Shown: positions 33,483 through 42,458 of the stretch, one piece after another
Layout of the letters: every line of letters begins with the position of its first letter
How positions within the stretch are numbered: position 1 is the stretch's first letter
Source: Bacillota bacterium
GTDB lineage: Bacteria; Sysuimicrobiota; Sysuimicrobiia; Sysuimicrobiales; Segetimicrobiaceae
Direction of reading: 5' to 3'
Length of the DNA: 64,000 nt
NCBI GenBank assembly: GCA_021324295.1
Contig: JAJPJJ010000044.1
Coordinates: 1-64,000 of the forward strand
Notes under the pieces: generated by a model
What the model saw: the letters and a program-made list of their open reading frames with translations, nothing else
The model's database searches: none
What the model was told of the DNA's origin: nothing
Made by a program: the position numbers and the translations under genes

Positions 33483-33786
33483 GACGAGGCCAACCGGCTT
33501 GGAACCGAAGCAAGCTGCATCGGTGCGATGGGGGCCCGGGCCTGGAAGCCGGGTCTCGCGACGAGGGCAAACGGCCTTGGACCTGGCGTGACCGGGATCG
33601 GTCCGGTGGGGCCCGGGCCGTTAGACCACGCGCACCGCACGGGGGCCGACGGCAGTGGAACTGAAGGATACCGCCTCGGCCGGTGGGGGCCAGGGCCGTT
33701 AGACCACGCGCACCGCACGGGGGCAAACGGCAGTGGAACTGCAGGATACCGCTTCGGCCGGTGGGGGCCAGGGCCGTTAGACGCCA
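33483..33786 (-). repeat. Four tandem ~78-bp structured repeat units (family 1)
   Basis: Units begin at about 33483, 33560, 33641 and 33719. Units 3 and 4 are identical at 60 of 64 compared positions with a 78-bp period; units 2 and 3 share an identical 3' linker (GTTAGACCACGCGCACCGCA). On the minus strand the arms pair as AACGGC/GCCGTT. The inner stem changes sequence but keeps pairing: CATCG/CGATG in unit 1, ACCGG/CCGGT in unit 2, ACCG/CGGT in units 3 and 4. Conserved unpaired parts include CCNGGCCCC and TCCA. They lie upstream of the cupin gene (minus) and end ~14 bp before the NitT-type receptor gene (plus). Confidence 0.8.
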
Positions 33787-33799
33787 GGGAGGGAGGGTG

Positions 33800-34840
33800 A
33801 TGCGACGTCTTGCGGCATTGCTCTGCGTCACGACGGGCGCGCTGGTGACCGGCGCCGCCGCGGTGGCGGCCCCAGCGCCCATCCCGCTCACGCTCATCAC
33901 CGTGACCAACATGCTGCATACGCCGGAGTTCGTGGCCGTCGAGAAGGGGTTCTTCCTCAAGCACGGGCTCAACGTGAAGTTCGTGCACACACAGACCGGG
34001 GCCGAGGCGAACGCCGCCATGGAATCGGGGAGCGCGCAGATCGCGGACGTGGGCGTCACCTCGGTCCAGGCGGCGCGCGAAGCGGGGCTGCCGATCTTCA
34101 TGTTCGTGCCGGTCCTCAACGATGCGACGACGGACGTCGGCGACAGCCCCCTCGCCGTCGTCGCGCGAGCGGACAGCGGCATCCGGCCCGACGATGCGCG
34201 GAGCTTCGTCGGCAAGAAGGTGGGGCTCGTCAGGGGCGGCACAGGCGACGTCTGGCTCACGACGTGGCTGAAGAAGGAAGGCGTCGATCCCAAACAAGTC
34301 ACCTACCTCAACGTCCAACCGGGCGACCAGTTGGTCACCATCCAGAACAAGAACGTCGACGCCATCGCCACGTGGGAGCCGTTCCAGACGCTGATCCTCG
34401 ACACGATGGGGTCGCAGGCGGTGCTGATCAAGCGCGGCGGCCCGATCCTGGGCTACACGCTCGGCATCGGGACCACGGACTCGTACGCCCAGAGCCACCC
34501 GCAGATCGTCCAGGCGGTCGCCGACGCGATCGCGGAGAGCTCCCACTGGGTCCGCACCCACCCTGCGGACGCGTCCCAGGTGGTCACGCACTGGATTCCG
34601 GGGCTCAGCGCCAAGGTGGCGCAGGACGCGATCCGCAACATCCCCTTCGATCCGAGGATCAGTGGCTGCACGGCGCGGGCGTTCGCCGCCGCGACCAAGC
34701 TGCTCTACGAGCAGCGCAAGATCAGGGCGGTGATGCCGACCGATCAGCAGCTCACGGACCGCTTCGTCCGGCGGACGCAGGCGCTCTACCCGGGCCTCTT
34801 CGGCGACCTCAAGCCGATCCCGGCCTCATGCGGACGCTAA
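33800..34840 (+). CDS. NitT/TauT-type ABC substrate-binding protein
   Basis: A 346-residue receptor of the NMT1/SsuA class for nitrate, sulfonates, thiamine precursors and similar ligands. The signal peptide is MRRLAALLCVTTGALVTGAAAVAAP. The mature part starts ITVTNMLHTPEFVAVEKGFF, the usual motif of a periplasmic type 2 fold with a ligand-linked helix, followed by ESGSAQIADVGVTSVQAA and DAIATWEPFQTLI. ATG 33800 is fixed by GGGAGGG; the track ORF starts within the repeats. First gene of a five- or six-gene plus-strand operon. The ligand cannot be identified. Confidence 0.92.
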   Translation: MRRLAALLCVTTGALVTGAAAVAAPAPIPLTLITVTNMLHTPEFVAVEKGFFLKHGLNVKFVHTQTGAEANAAMESGSAQIADVGVTSVQAAREAGLPIFMFVPVLNDATTDVGDSPLAVVARADSGIRPDDARSFVGKKVGLVRGGTGDVWLTTWLKKEGVDPKQVTYLNVQPGDQLVTIQNKNVDAIATWEPFQTLILDTMGSQAVLIKRGGPILGYTLGIGTTDSYAQSHPQIVQAVADAIAESSHWVRTHPADASQVVTHWIPGLSAKVAQDAIRNIPFDPRISGCTARAFAAATKLLYEQRKIRAVMPTDQQLTDRFVRRTQALYPGLFGDLKPIPASCGR

Positions 34841-34930
34841 CGGGACCGTCGCGCGCGGCGGCGCGGCCTCCGGCACGGCACCCCCGCACCGCTGCCACAG
34901 CGCGCCCTCCCGCGCGTGGGGTGATGAGCG

Positions 34931-35779
34931 TTGGACGATGGTGGAGGGTGTGAGCTGAGCGCACGCCCGGGGCCTCCGGCGCTCGCGCGGGAGCGCACGC
35001 CGACGGGGGTCAAGATCCAGATCATCGCGCTCCGCCACGAATATCGGGCGGACGACGGCCGGCAGTTGCTGGCCCTCGACGGCGTCTCCTTCGACGTCAG
35101 CGAAAACGAGGTCGTCACGGTCGTCGGTCCAAGCGGCTGCGGGAAGTCCACGCTGATCCACATCATCGCCGGGCTGGTGCGACCGAGCGCGGGGGAGGTG
35201 TGGGTGGACGGCCAGCCGGTCCGCCGCCCCGGCAGGGACCGCGGGGTGGTGTTCCAGGAGCTCGCCATCCTCCCCTGGCGCACCGTCAGGCGCAACATCG
35301 GGCACGGGTTGGAGATCGCGCGCGTTCCCCGGGAGGAGCGCGAGAAGATCGTCGACCGCTACATCGAGCTCGTGGGGCTCCGCGGCTTCGAAGACCGGTA
35401 CCCGCACGAGCTCTCGGGCGGGATGAAGCAGCGCGTCGCGGTCGCCCGCACGCTCGCCGCCGACCCCAAAGTCATCCTCATGGACGAGCCCTTTGCCGCC
35501 GTGGACGCGCAGACGCGGATCACGCTCCAGCAGGAGCTGCTGCGGATCTCCGTCCTGACGATGAAGACCATCCTGTTTGTGACCCACAGCGTAGACGAGG
35601 CCGTCTTCCTCGGCGATCGCGTGATGGTCCTGACGCGCCGCCCGGGGAGGGTCAAGGAGTCCGTGAGCGTCCCGCTGCCCCGCGCGCAGCGCTCATGGGA
35701 TGCCGTGAACCGCGATCCCCGCTTCCTCGCGGTGCGGGACCACGTGCTCCAGTCGGTGAGGGCCGAGGTCGCGTCGTGA
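34931..35779 (+). CDS. NitT/TauT-type ABC transporter ATPase
   Basis: An ATPase of the SsuB/TauB class, 282 residues from TTG 34931. It has Walker A VVGPSGCGKSTLIHIIAGL, Q-loop VFQELAILPWRTVRRNI, signature LSGGMKQRVAVARTLA, Walker B VILMDEPFAAVDAQTR and switch LFVTHSVDEAVFLGDRV, the TauB-type H-loop. The start is uncertain: no ATG or GTG occurs in frame before KIQIIALRHEY, so the TTG is the best candidate and adds ~25 low-complexity residues. The stop overlaps the next GTG by 4 bp. Confidence 0.93.
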   Translation: MDDGGGCELSARPGPPALARERTPTGVKIQIIALRHEYRADDGRQLLALDGVSFDVSENEVVTVVGPSGCGKSTLIHIIAGLVRPSAGEVWVDGQPVRRPGRDRGVVFQELAILPWRTVRRNIGHGLEIARVPREEREKIVDRYIELVGLRGFEDRYPHELSGGMKQRVAVARTLAADPKVILMDEPFAAVDAQTRITLQQELLRISVLTMKTILFVTHSVDEAVFLGDRVMVLTRRPGRVKESVSVPLPRAQRSWDAVNRDPRFLAVRDHVLQSVRAEVAS

Positions 35780-36627
35780 GCGCACGGTCCCAGCCCGGTC
35801 CGGCGCTGCTCGCACGGGAGCGGCCGGCCGGCGTGGGGCCGGGCCCGGGGCCGACGCTTCCGGCATCGCTCCGGGCGCTCGTCCGGTCGAGCCTCCCCTT
35901 CCTCCTGCTGCTCGCCGTCTGGTGGGCCGCCACGACCGCCCTCCATCCCAGGGCGACCGTCCTGCCGTCCCCCGCCGCGGCGGCACGCGCGGCCGGGCCG
36001 CTCATCGCGGAGGGCATCCTGCCCGATTACGCCACCGCGAGCCTCAAGAGGATCGCGTTCGGCGGCGGGCTCGCCATCGCCCTCGGCGTCCCTGCCGGTC
36101 TCCTCCTCGGATCCAACCGCCTCCTCAGCGTTGCGTTCACGCCCTTCCTGAAGTTCTTCCAGTCGCTGTCCGGCATCGCGTGGCTTCCGATGGTGCTCGT
36201 GTGGTTCGGGTTCACCGAGAGGACGATCCAGGTCGTCATCCTCTACACCGCCCTGTTCCCGATCGTCTTCAACACGATGACCGGGTTGCGGACGGTGCCG
36301 CCCCGCCTCGCCGACGGGCTCAGGGCCCTGGGGGCCGGCCGGTGGCGGCTGGTCACGGACGTCTGGCTCCCGGGCGCGCTCCCCAGCATCATCGTCGGCA
36401 TCCGCCTCGGCATCGCCTACGGATGGCGCGCGCTGATCGCGGGCGAGATGGTCGTGGGCGCCGGGGGGATTGGGTTTCTCCTGTTCCAGTCGCGAAGCTT
36501 TCAGCAGACCGCGCGCATCATCGACGGCATGGTCGTGATCGGCCTGCTGTGGATCTTTCTCGATGCGGGCTTCCTCCGACCGCTCGAGCGATACACCGTC
36601 GAGCGCTGGGGCCTCGTGCAGCGATGA
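35776..36627 (+). CDS. NitT/TauT-type ABC permease 1
   Basis: A 283-residue SsuC-class permease with about six helices. It has FFQSLSGIAWLPMVLVWFGF, then the EAA-type loop GLRALGAGRWRLVTDVWLPG and ALPSIIVGIRLGIAYGWRAL. The GTG start overlaps the ATPase stop (GTGA) and the stop overlaps the next ATG (ATGA), so all three are translationally coupled. The ~35-residue N-terminal extension is proline-rich. Confidence 0.93.
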   Translation: MSARSQPGPALLARERPAGVGPGPGPTLPASLRALVRSSLPFLLLLAVWWAATTALHPRATVLPSPAAAARAAGPLIAEGILPDYATASLKRIAFGGGLAIALGVPAGLLLGSNRLLSVAFTPFLKFFQSLSGIAWLPMVLVWFGFTERTIQVVILYTALFPIVFNTMTGLRTVPPRLADGLRALGAGRWRLVTDVWLPGALPSIIVGIRLGIAYGWRALIAGEMVVGAGGIGFLLFQSRSFQQTARIIDGMVVIGLLWIFLDAGFLRPLERYTVERWGLVQR

Positions 36628-37391
36628 AACGGGGCGACTCGTGGCTGGGCGTCCTGCCGTTCGTCGCGCTGGTGGCCGCGTGGTGGGTCGCGTCTCACTC
36701 CGGGCGCTTCAGCGCCGGCGCGCTGCCGAGGCCGGAGAGCGTGCTCGCCGCGGCCCGGGAACTCGCGTCCACGGGGGAGCTCCAGGCGGACGTCCTGGCC
36801 AGCCTCGGCCGCCTCGTCCTGGGCGCGGGGGCCAGCGTCCTCCTCGGCGCCGGGCTCGGCATCCTGGCGGGGCTGAACCGGTTCCTCGGAGACTTGCTCC
36901 TCCCGCTCGCGAGCTTCTTCAGCGCGGTGAGCGGCATCGCCTGGATCCCGCTCGCGATCATGTGGTTCGGGCTCGGGACCGTGGCGGTGACGTTCGTGAT
37001 CTGGAACTCGATCTTCTTCCTCGTCTTCTTCAACACCGTGCTCGGAGTCCGATCGGTCCCGCGCATCATGGAGCAGGCGGTCCGGACGCTGGGAGGGGGA
37101 CACCGCGTGCTCGTCCTGCAGGTCTTCCTGCCGGGGGCCCTGCCCTACATCGTCTCGGGCATCCGCACCGGGCTGGGCTTCGGGTGGCGGGCCCTCATCG
37201 CGGCCGAGCTGATCGCCGCCACGAGCGGGCTGGGGTTCCTCATCTTCGACGCGAGCCACTACTTCCGGACCGACAGGATCCTCGTCGGGATCGGCGGCAT
37301 CGGCATCCTCTGGACCCTGATGGACGGCGCGATCCTGGGGCCCTTGGAGCGCCGCACCGTGAAGCGGTGGGGCACGGTGGCGGAGCCGTGA
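36624..37391 (+). CDS. NitT/TauT-type ABC permease 2
   Basis: A 255-residue SsuC-class permease homologous to permease 1 (FFSAVSGIAWIPLAIMWFGL; EAA loop AVRTLGGGHRVLVLQVFLPG; SGIRTGLGFGWRAL). Most SsuC-type importers are homodimers from one permease gene; two adjacent diverged copies imply a heterodimer. ATG overlaps the previous stop, and the next gene's GTG overlaps this stop. Confidence 0.92.
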   Translation: MKRGDSWLGVLPFVALVAAWWVASHSGRFSAGALPRPESVLAAARELASTGELQADVLASLGRLVLGAGASVLLGAGLGILAGLNRFLGDLLLPLASFFSAVSGIAWIPLAIMWFGLGTVAVTFVIWNSIFFLVFFNTVLGVRSVPRIMEQAVRTLGGGHRVLVLQVFLPGALPYIVSGIRTGLGFGWRALIAAELIAATSGLGFLIFDASHYFRTDRILVGIGGIGILWTLMDGAILGPLERRTVKRWGTVAEP

Positions 37392-37726
37392 CCCCGCTGC
37401 TCCTGCGGCTGCTTGTGCCGGCGGCCGCGGCGGCCCTCGCCCTGGGAGCGAGTCCCCTCTACGGGGCGCTCACCGCGCAGAGCCGCCTCAGCCCCGCGCT
37501 CCAGCGGCAGCTCCGGGAGGGCCTCCCGCTGTACTCGGTCGTCGTGACGTTCTCGTTCCGGCCCGAGTTCTTCCATATCACAAAGCTCCAGCAGATCGGG
37601 ACGGTGGCCGGCGTGGGGGACGACCGCATCCGCGTGCTGCAGCTGACGGCGGCCCAGGTGCGGGAGATCGCGGGCTTCTACTGGGTGAAGAAGGTCGAGG
37701 CGGCCGAGGAGGCCGGCCCACCGTAG
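37388..37726 (+). CDS. Small exported or membrane-anchored protein of unknown function
   Basis: A 112-residue protein. The N-terminal ~28 residues (LLLRLLVPAAAAALALGASP) form a signal peptide or anchor; the rest is soluble and mixed alpha/beta (VVVTFSFRPEFFHITKLQQI, ending FYWVKKVEAAEE). GTG overlaps the permease stop by 4 bp, so it is tightly coupled to the importer and may be an accessory of it. No family recognised. Confidence 0.75.
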   Translation: MTPLLLRLLVPAAAAALALGASPLYGALTAQSRLSPALQRQLREGLPLYSVVVTFSFRPEFFHITKLQQIGTVAGVGDDRIRVLQLTAAQVREIAGFYWVKKVEAAEEAGPP

Positions 37727-37821
37727 CGACCCACGCGGACGGCGTCTCCATCGCGTCCTGCGACGCGCCGGCGCCCCGGGGCGAGGGACGCGCGCCGGCC
37801 GCGAAAGGAGGCGTCGTCTCC

Positions 37822-38961
37822 ATGGCGAGGCGCACCGCGGAGAAGGCCCGCCGCTTCACGAAGGTCGGATACCTCGACCTGCCCGGAGGCGGCCAGGTGG
37901 TCGTCAGGGGGCACCTGGCGTTCGTCGGCCACATGAGGCCTCCGCACGGGACGAGCATCCTCGACGTGGCCGACCCCGCCCGCCCCCGGCTCCTCTCGCA
38001 GGTGACGGTCCCCGAGGACGTCCACTCGCACAAGGTCAGGGTCGTCGGCGAGTTCATGCTCGTCAACTACGAACGGTACCCTCCCACGGACACGACCCGA
38101 AGCCCGCAGGTGGGCCTGAAGATCTTCGATATCGGCGATCCCTCCCGGCCTCGCGAGGCGGCGTTCTTCCCGACGCACGGGCGAGGCGTCCACCGCTTCG
38201 ATATCCAGGGACCGTACGCCTACGTGTCCACGGAGTGGGTAGGGTTCCGCTCCAACATCCTCGCGATCCTCGATGTCTCGAACCCGCTCCACCCCTCCGT
38301 CGTCGGCCGGTGGTCGCTTCCGGGGCAGGAGGCGAGCGAGGGGGAAGCGTCCTCCCGGCAGCCCACGCACTACTGGGTGCACCTCGCCCTCGCGCGAGGG
38401 AACAGGGTCTACGCCGCCTGCGGGCGCGCGGGGGTGGCGATCGTCGACGTCTCCGACCCGCGGCAGCCCGCCACCGTGGGAACCGCGCAGTGGAATCCCC
38501 CCTACACCTCGCCCACCCACACGTTCCTCCCCATCCCGCACCCCATCAGGAACAGGCGGTTTGCCGTCGTGACCGACGAAGACGTCACAGACGAGGTCCT
38601 CGAAGACCCGCCTTCGTTCATGTGGGTGCTCGACATCACGCACGAGGCGCGCCCCGTTCCCGTGGCCACGTACCACGCCACCCCCCGAGGTCTCGTCGCC
38701 CCGGGGAAGCGGTTCGGGGCGCACCAGCCGTGGGAGCACGTCCGGGACGACAACATCGTCTTCGTCACGTGGTTCAGCGGCGGGGTCCGCGCGGTCGACA
38801 TCTCCGACCCCTATGCGCCCTCGGAGGTGGGCTACTACGTGCCTCCCCGCGACGACGTCGACCGGGTCCCCCAGACCAACGACGTGTACGTCGACGAGCG
38901 CGGGCTCGTCTACACGATCGATCGCTCCCGGGGGTTTCACGTCCTCGCGTTCGGCCGGTAG
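37822..38961 (+). CDS. LVIVD-repeat beta-propeller protein
   Basis: A 379-residue protein with repeating blades of the LVIVD type: TSILDVADPARPRLLSQV, LKIFDIGDPSRPREAAFF, LAILDVSNPLHPSVVGRW, VAIVDVSDPRQPATVGT and RAVDISDPYAPSEVGYY. A His-rich set (VHSHKVRV, GVHRFD, HYWVHLAL, AHQPWEHV) lines one face and could bind metal, recalling selenium-binding/methanethiol oxidase propellers. No signal peptide. ATG follows AAAGGAGG. It is 95 bp after the small protein and on the same strand. Ligand or reaction unknown. Confidence 0.82.
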   Translation: MARRTAEKARRFTKVGYLDLPGGGQVVVRGHLAFVGHMRPPHGTSILDVADPARPRLLSQVTVPEDVHSHKVRVVGEFMLVNYERYPPTDTTRSPQVGLKIFDIGDPSRPREAAFFPTHGRGVHRFDIQGPYAYVSTEWVGFRSNILAILDVSNPLHPSVVGRWSLPGQEASEGEASSRQPTHYWVHLALARGNRVYAACGRAGVAIVDVSDPRQPATVGTAQWNPPYTSPTHTFLPIPHPIRNRRFAVVTDEDVTDEVLEDPPSFMWVLDITHEARPVPVATYHATPRGLVAPGKRFGAHQPWEHVRDDNIVFVTWFSGGVRAVDISDPYAPSEVGYYVPPRDDVDRVPQTNDVYVDERGLVYTIDRSRGFHVLAFGR

Positions 38962-38986
38962 GCCGCGGAGCGTCCCGCGGGCCCGG

Positions 38987-40738
38987 CTACGGGGGAATCA
39001 CGGGGAGGAGCAGATACGACGCGCGGGTGCCGCCGGTGTGGAGCGTGTGCCGGCCGCCTGAGATCGCCGGTGGCCTGTCCTCGGGATCGTCGTGGAGGAA
39101 CGGGCCCGAGCCTCGCATCTCGTTGGCAAACGTCCGCATCCGCAACCCCGGCCCCGGCCGCTCGAAATCCTTGCCCAGTACGGTCAGCGCGATGCGGTAG
39201 CCCGCGGGCAGCACGATGCAGGTCGGCCAGATCTCGACGTCCAGCTCGTACAGCTCCCCCGGCGTGAGCGGCTCGCTCCGGTCGTGGGAGTGGTATGGGC
39301 GCCACTCCGTCGAGAGCGCCGGGTCCAGGCGCCGGTGCGAGGCGCGGAGCCAGCCCTGGCCGAGCGGGGCGTGCGGGTCGAGCGCGCCCTGGAAGTCGAC
39401 CTCCCGTCCGTCGGGCGCGAAGGCGCGTAGAACGACGAAGACGTCGGCGTCGGTCGTGCTCGACGACACGAAGAGCTTGGCGGCGGCCGGGCCGGTAACC
39501 TCGGTCGCCTCGGTGAGCGGCGGCGTCGAGAACGTCACACCCGGACCCGCCGCCTCGTACTCGACGGCAGCGGCCGCCGCCGGCGCCGCCACCAGCGTCC
39601 GGGACACGGCGTCGAGATAGAACCGCGTCCAGCGCGTGCGGGGGATCGGCCAGGCCTCCTCGGTCCGCGGCACGAACCCGTCGACGTGCCGGATCTGGAG
39701 GAGCACCCGCGGCTGCCGTTCCCAGCCGTTGCGGGCGCCCTTCAGGTAGCGGTCGAAGAAGCGCTTCTGCAGCCCCACCCCGTAGTCCGTGTAGAACTCG
39801 GTCCAGTGCTCCCGCCCGTGCACTTCCAACCACTTCTCCGTTGAGGCGGCCCGCATGAAGCCCTCGACGTTGCCGCGCAGGTGCAGGCCGTGCCCGCCCC
39901 AGTTGCCCGCGGAGAGGAGCGGCACCGTGATCCGCGACCAGTCGGGCGAACGCTGGCGGTAGTATTCGCCGTCGAGCGGATGCGCGAGCATGGCGCGGCG
40001 AAGGTCGGCGCGGGCATGGGCCAGCTCGTCGTCGGACAGCGTCTCCGGTCCCGCCACCGGCTGGCCGGTGTGGGGGTTCATCGGGCCGCGGCGGCCCAGC
40101 CCGTGCTGGACGGTGATGACTTGCCTCTTCATCCAGTTGTCCCAGAAGGTGCATGCGATGCCGCCGTGGCGGAGCATGTCCCGGTACCAGTCCGCCGCTC
40201 CCTCCCAGGGGCAGATCGCGGCGAGGTGCGGCGGCCCGAGCGAGGCGACGTGCCACTGGTTGATGGCGTAGTAGGAAATGCCCAGCAGCCCCACTTTGCC
40301 GTTGCTCCACTCCTGCGCCGCCGCCCACTCGATGCACAGGAAGAGGTCGCGCGTCTCGCGTGGGGAGAACGGGTCCAGGAACCCCGGCGACCGGCCCGCG
40401 CCACGCGAGTCGACCCGGACGCAGGCATATCCGTCCGGTACCCACTTCTCGGGGTCGACAACTTCCCAGTTCTGGTAGCGGCCGCTCGATCCCCGCAGCA
40501 CCTCGGGGTGGTGCTCGACGAGGCGCCGCCACTGGTCCGGGTAGCCGTCCTGGAACGGCAGGCCCTTGGCGTAGGGCCCGTACGACAGGATCGCCGGGGC
40601 GCGGCCGGCCCCCGCGGGGCGGAAGACATCGGCCCGCAGCACCAGACCGTCGTCCATCCGGATCCCGACGTCCCACTCGACGAGCATCCCGTCGGTCTCC
40701 TCCGTCCGCCACGGCGCAAGATCAGGCGGGTAGCTCAC
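38987..40738 (-). CDS. CocE/NonD family alpha/beta hydrolase (X-Pro dipeptidyl-peptidase type)
   Basis: A 583-residue serine hydrolase. The N-terminal domain (~20-150) has VGIRMDDGLVLRADVFRPAG and VDSRGAGRSPG. The nucleophile Ser is in LLGISYYAINQW. The C-terminal ~230 residues form the jelly-roll X-Pro-type domain (FSTPPLTEATEVTGPAAAKL; YRIALTVLGKDFERP). Members cleave acyl esters or amides, cocaine esterase being one example, or X-Pro dipeptides. No signal peptide. GTG 40738 follows GGAGG at nine bases. It is convergent with the LVIVD gene and 205 bp from the cupin upstream. Confidence 0.9.
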   Translation of the reverse strand: MSYPPDLAPWRTEETDGMLVEWDVGIRMDDGLVLRADVFRPAGAGRAPAILSYGPYAKGLPFQDGYPDQWRRLVEHHPEVLRGSSGRYQNWEVVDPEKWVPDGYACVRVDSRGAGRSPGFLDPFSPRETRDLFLCIEWAAAQEWSNGKVGLLGISYYAINQWHVASLGPPHLAAICPWEGAADWYRDMLRHGGIACTFWDNWMKRQVITVQHGLGRRGPMNPHTGQPVAGPETLSDDELAHARADLRRAMLAHPLDGEYYRQRSPDWSRITVPLLSAGNWGGHGLHLRGNVEGFMRAASTEKWLEVHGREHWTEFYTDYGVGLQKRFFDRYLKGARNGWERQPRVLLQIRHVDGFVPRTEEAWPIPRTRWTRFYLDAVSRTLVAAPAAAAAVEYEAAGPGVTFSTPPLTEATEVTGPAAAKLFVSSSTTDADVFVVLRAFAPDGREVDFQGALDPHAPLGQGWLRASHRRLDPALSTEWRPYHSHDRSEPLTPGELYELDVEIWPTCIVLPAGYRIALTVLGKDFERPGPGLRMRTFANEMRGSGPFLHDDPEDRPPAISGGRHTLHTGGTRASYLLLPVIPP

Positions 40739-40943
40739 GTGCCCGCGCCTCCGCTACGGCGCGTCCGTCGGTCTCGCCATGGACACGATGGTCCCGGGGC
40801 CGGCGACCCGTGCACGCTCTCCGGAGTCCGGCGAGGGGGGCGGCGCGACGGATCGGCCGCGGGGGCGCCCCGCGCTTCCGGTAGGCACGCGAAGGCGAGC
40901 TCCACACCCACCGGAGCGCCCACGGAACTTCTGCGCAGCCGCA

Positions 40944-41363
40944 CTAGCGGGCGGTGTCCGGGACGCTGACCCACGGCTCCTCGACGAACACCGTCCCGGC
41001 GTCGTCCTTGCTCGGGCAGTTGCCGTAGGTGAAAATCAGCTCGGCCGCCTCCGTGTCGCTCATGTTCTGGAGGCCGTGAATCGTTCCCGGAGGGACGAAG
41101 ACAAACTGATTCTCGCGCGCCACGTACTCCGCGCGCTCCTCGCCGATGAACAACTTGATCGCGCCCTTGCGGACGAAGAACGAGGCCTCGCACGAGTGGT
41201 AGTGCGCCTGGTTGCGGCCGGCCGGCGGGATGCGCGTGCGGCCCATCGTCACGGTGCGCGCCCCCACGCTGCGCTTATCCACACCGAACGCGATCACCAG
41301 CGGCGGCTCGTAGGTCACGTCCTGGCCGATCTTCTCCGAGTCGACGATCGCAAACCGCGGCAT
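40944..41363 (-). CDS. Cupin-domain protein
   Basis: A 139-residue cupin: RNQAHYHSCEASFFVRKGAIKLF (motif 1, His-His-Glu) and NQFVFVPPGTIHGLQNMSD (motif 2, His). The metal set is complete. ATG 41363 follows GAGGGAGG; the track's longer ORF is a composition artefact. It probably forms a transcription unit with CocE downstream. Role unknown. Confidence 0.85.
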   Translation of the reverse strand: MPRFAIVDSEKIGQDVTYEPPLVIAFGVDKRSVGARTVTMGRTRIPPAGRNQAHYHSCEASFFVRKGAIKLFIGEERAEYVARENQFVFVPPGTIHGLQNMSDTEAAELIFTYGNCPSKDDAGTVFVEEPWVSVPDTAR

Positions 41364-41541
41364 CGATGGTCCTCCCTCTAGACGCCGACCCTTGCACGCC
41401 TCCTCTTCGACACCCGGCGCCCCGCTCCTCGCCGGTCCGCGCCCGCGGCGCAGGACGCGTCGTTTCGGCTCGTCGCCGCATCGCGCGACCTCCGGCGCTG
41501 TCTGGAGGGGATCGCGCGCGGCGCGCCGTAAGAGGTCCCCG

Positions 41542-42450
41542 GTGGCCCGCCTGCTCTCCGCGCTCACGGACGTCATCGGCCCGGTACTGCTCGTCGCCGC
41601 GGCCGGGTATGTCCTCGGCCGAAGGCGGGTCGTCGAGGCGCAGACGCTCGCCTCGCTGTCGGTGGCCGTCCTCGTGCCCTCGCTCGCGTTCTACGCCCTG
41701 ACGACCTCGACGCTGCCGCAGGCCGCGCTCCTCCGGTTCGCGGGGTACGTGGTCCTGCAATTCGTCCTGATCGGGATCGTGATCGTCCTCGCCGCCCGCG
41801 CGTACGGCTGGGACCGCACGGTCACGACGGGGCTGCTGCTTGCGACGCTCTTCAGCAACGCGGGCAACGCGGGCCTGCCGCTGGCGTTCTTTGCGTGGGG
41901 CAGCAGGGGCCTGAGCGCCGCCGTCGGGTTCTTCGCGGTGCAGGCCGTCGCCACCAACGTCCTGGCCGCCTACCTCGCGGCCCGCGCCGGCGGCGGCGCA
42001 TGGCACGCGGCGCGGGCGCTCCTCCGCCTCCCGGTCACCTACGCGATCGCCGCCGGTCTCCTGCTCAACGTCGTGGGCGTGCCGCTCCCGCAGCCGGTCG
42101 CCAAGGCGGCCCAGCTCCTTGCGAACGGGGCGATCGCGGTGATGCTGCTCCTCGTCGGGGTGCAGCTCGCGGAGGTGCGCCTGGGCGGCGAGTGGCGCGG
42201 GGTCGCCGTCGCGACGGTGACGCGGCTCGTCGTCGCGCCGATGCTCGCATGGGGAACGGCCCCGCTCCTGGGGCTCGACGGCGTGGCGCGGCAGACGGGC
42301 ATCCTGCAGGCGAGCCTCCCGACCGCGGTGACGGCGGCGATCTGGGCGTCGGAGTTTGCCGTGGTGCCGACGCTCGTGAGCAGCGCCGTGGTGGTCACGA
42401 CGCTGCTCAGCCCGCTGACCGTGACCGCCCTGCTCGCGCTGCTCCGCTGA
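41542..42450 (+). CDS. AEC (auxin efflux carrier) family transporter
   Basis: A 302-residue membrane protein with about ten helices in two inverted halves: GPVLLVAAAGYVLGRRRVVE at the N-terminus, FSNAGNAGLPLAFFAWG (the conserved Asn-Pro/Gly crossover), VMLLLVGVQLAEVR, and PTAVTAAIWASEF in the second half. The family exports organic anions such as malonate or auxin. GTG 41542 follows AGAGGT. Divergent from the cupin and convergent with the aldehyde dehydrogenase (8-bp gap). Confidence 0.9.
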   Translation: MARLLSALTDVIGPVLLVAAAGYVLGRRRVVEAQTLASLSVAVLVPSLAFYALTTSTLPQAALLRFAGYVVLQFVLIGIVIVLAARAYGWDRTVTTGLLLATLFSNAGNAGLPLAFFAWGSRGLSAAVGFFAVQAVATNVLAAYLAARAGGGAWHAARALLRLPVTYAIAAGLLLNVVGVPLPQPVAKAAQLLANGAIAVMLLLVGVQLAEVRLGGEWRGVAVATVTRLVVAPMLAWGTAPLLGLDGVARQTGILQASLPTAVTAAIWASEFAVVPTLVSSAVVVTTLLSPLTVTALLALLR

Positions 42451-42458
42451 GAGCCGGC

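Noticed and set aside
33483-33786. CRISPR array
   Set aside because: The units are ~78 bp, joined directly with no unique spacers, and diverge gradually; there are no cas genes.
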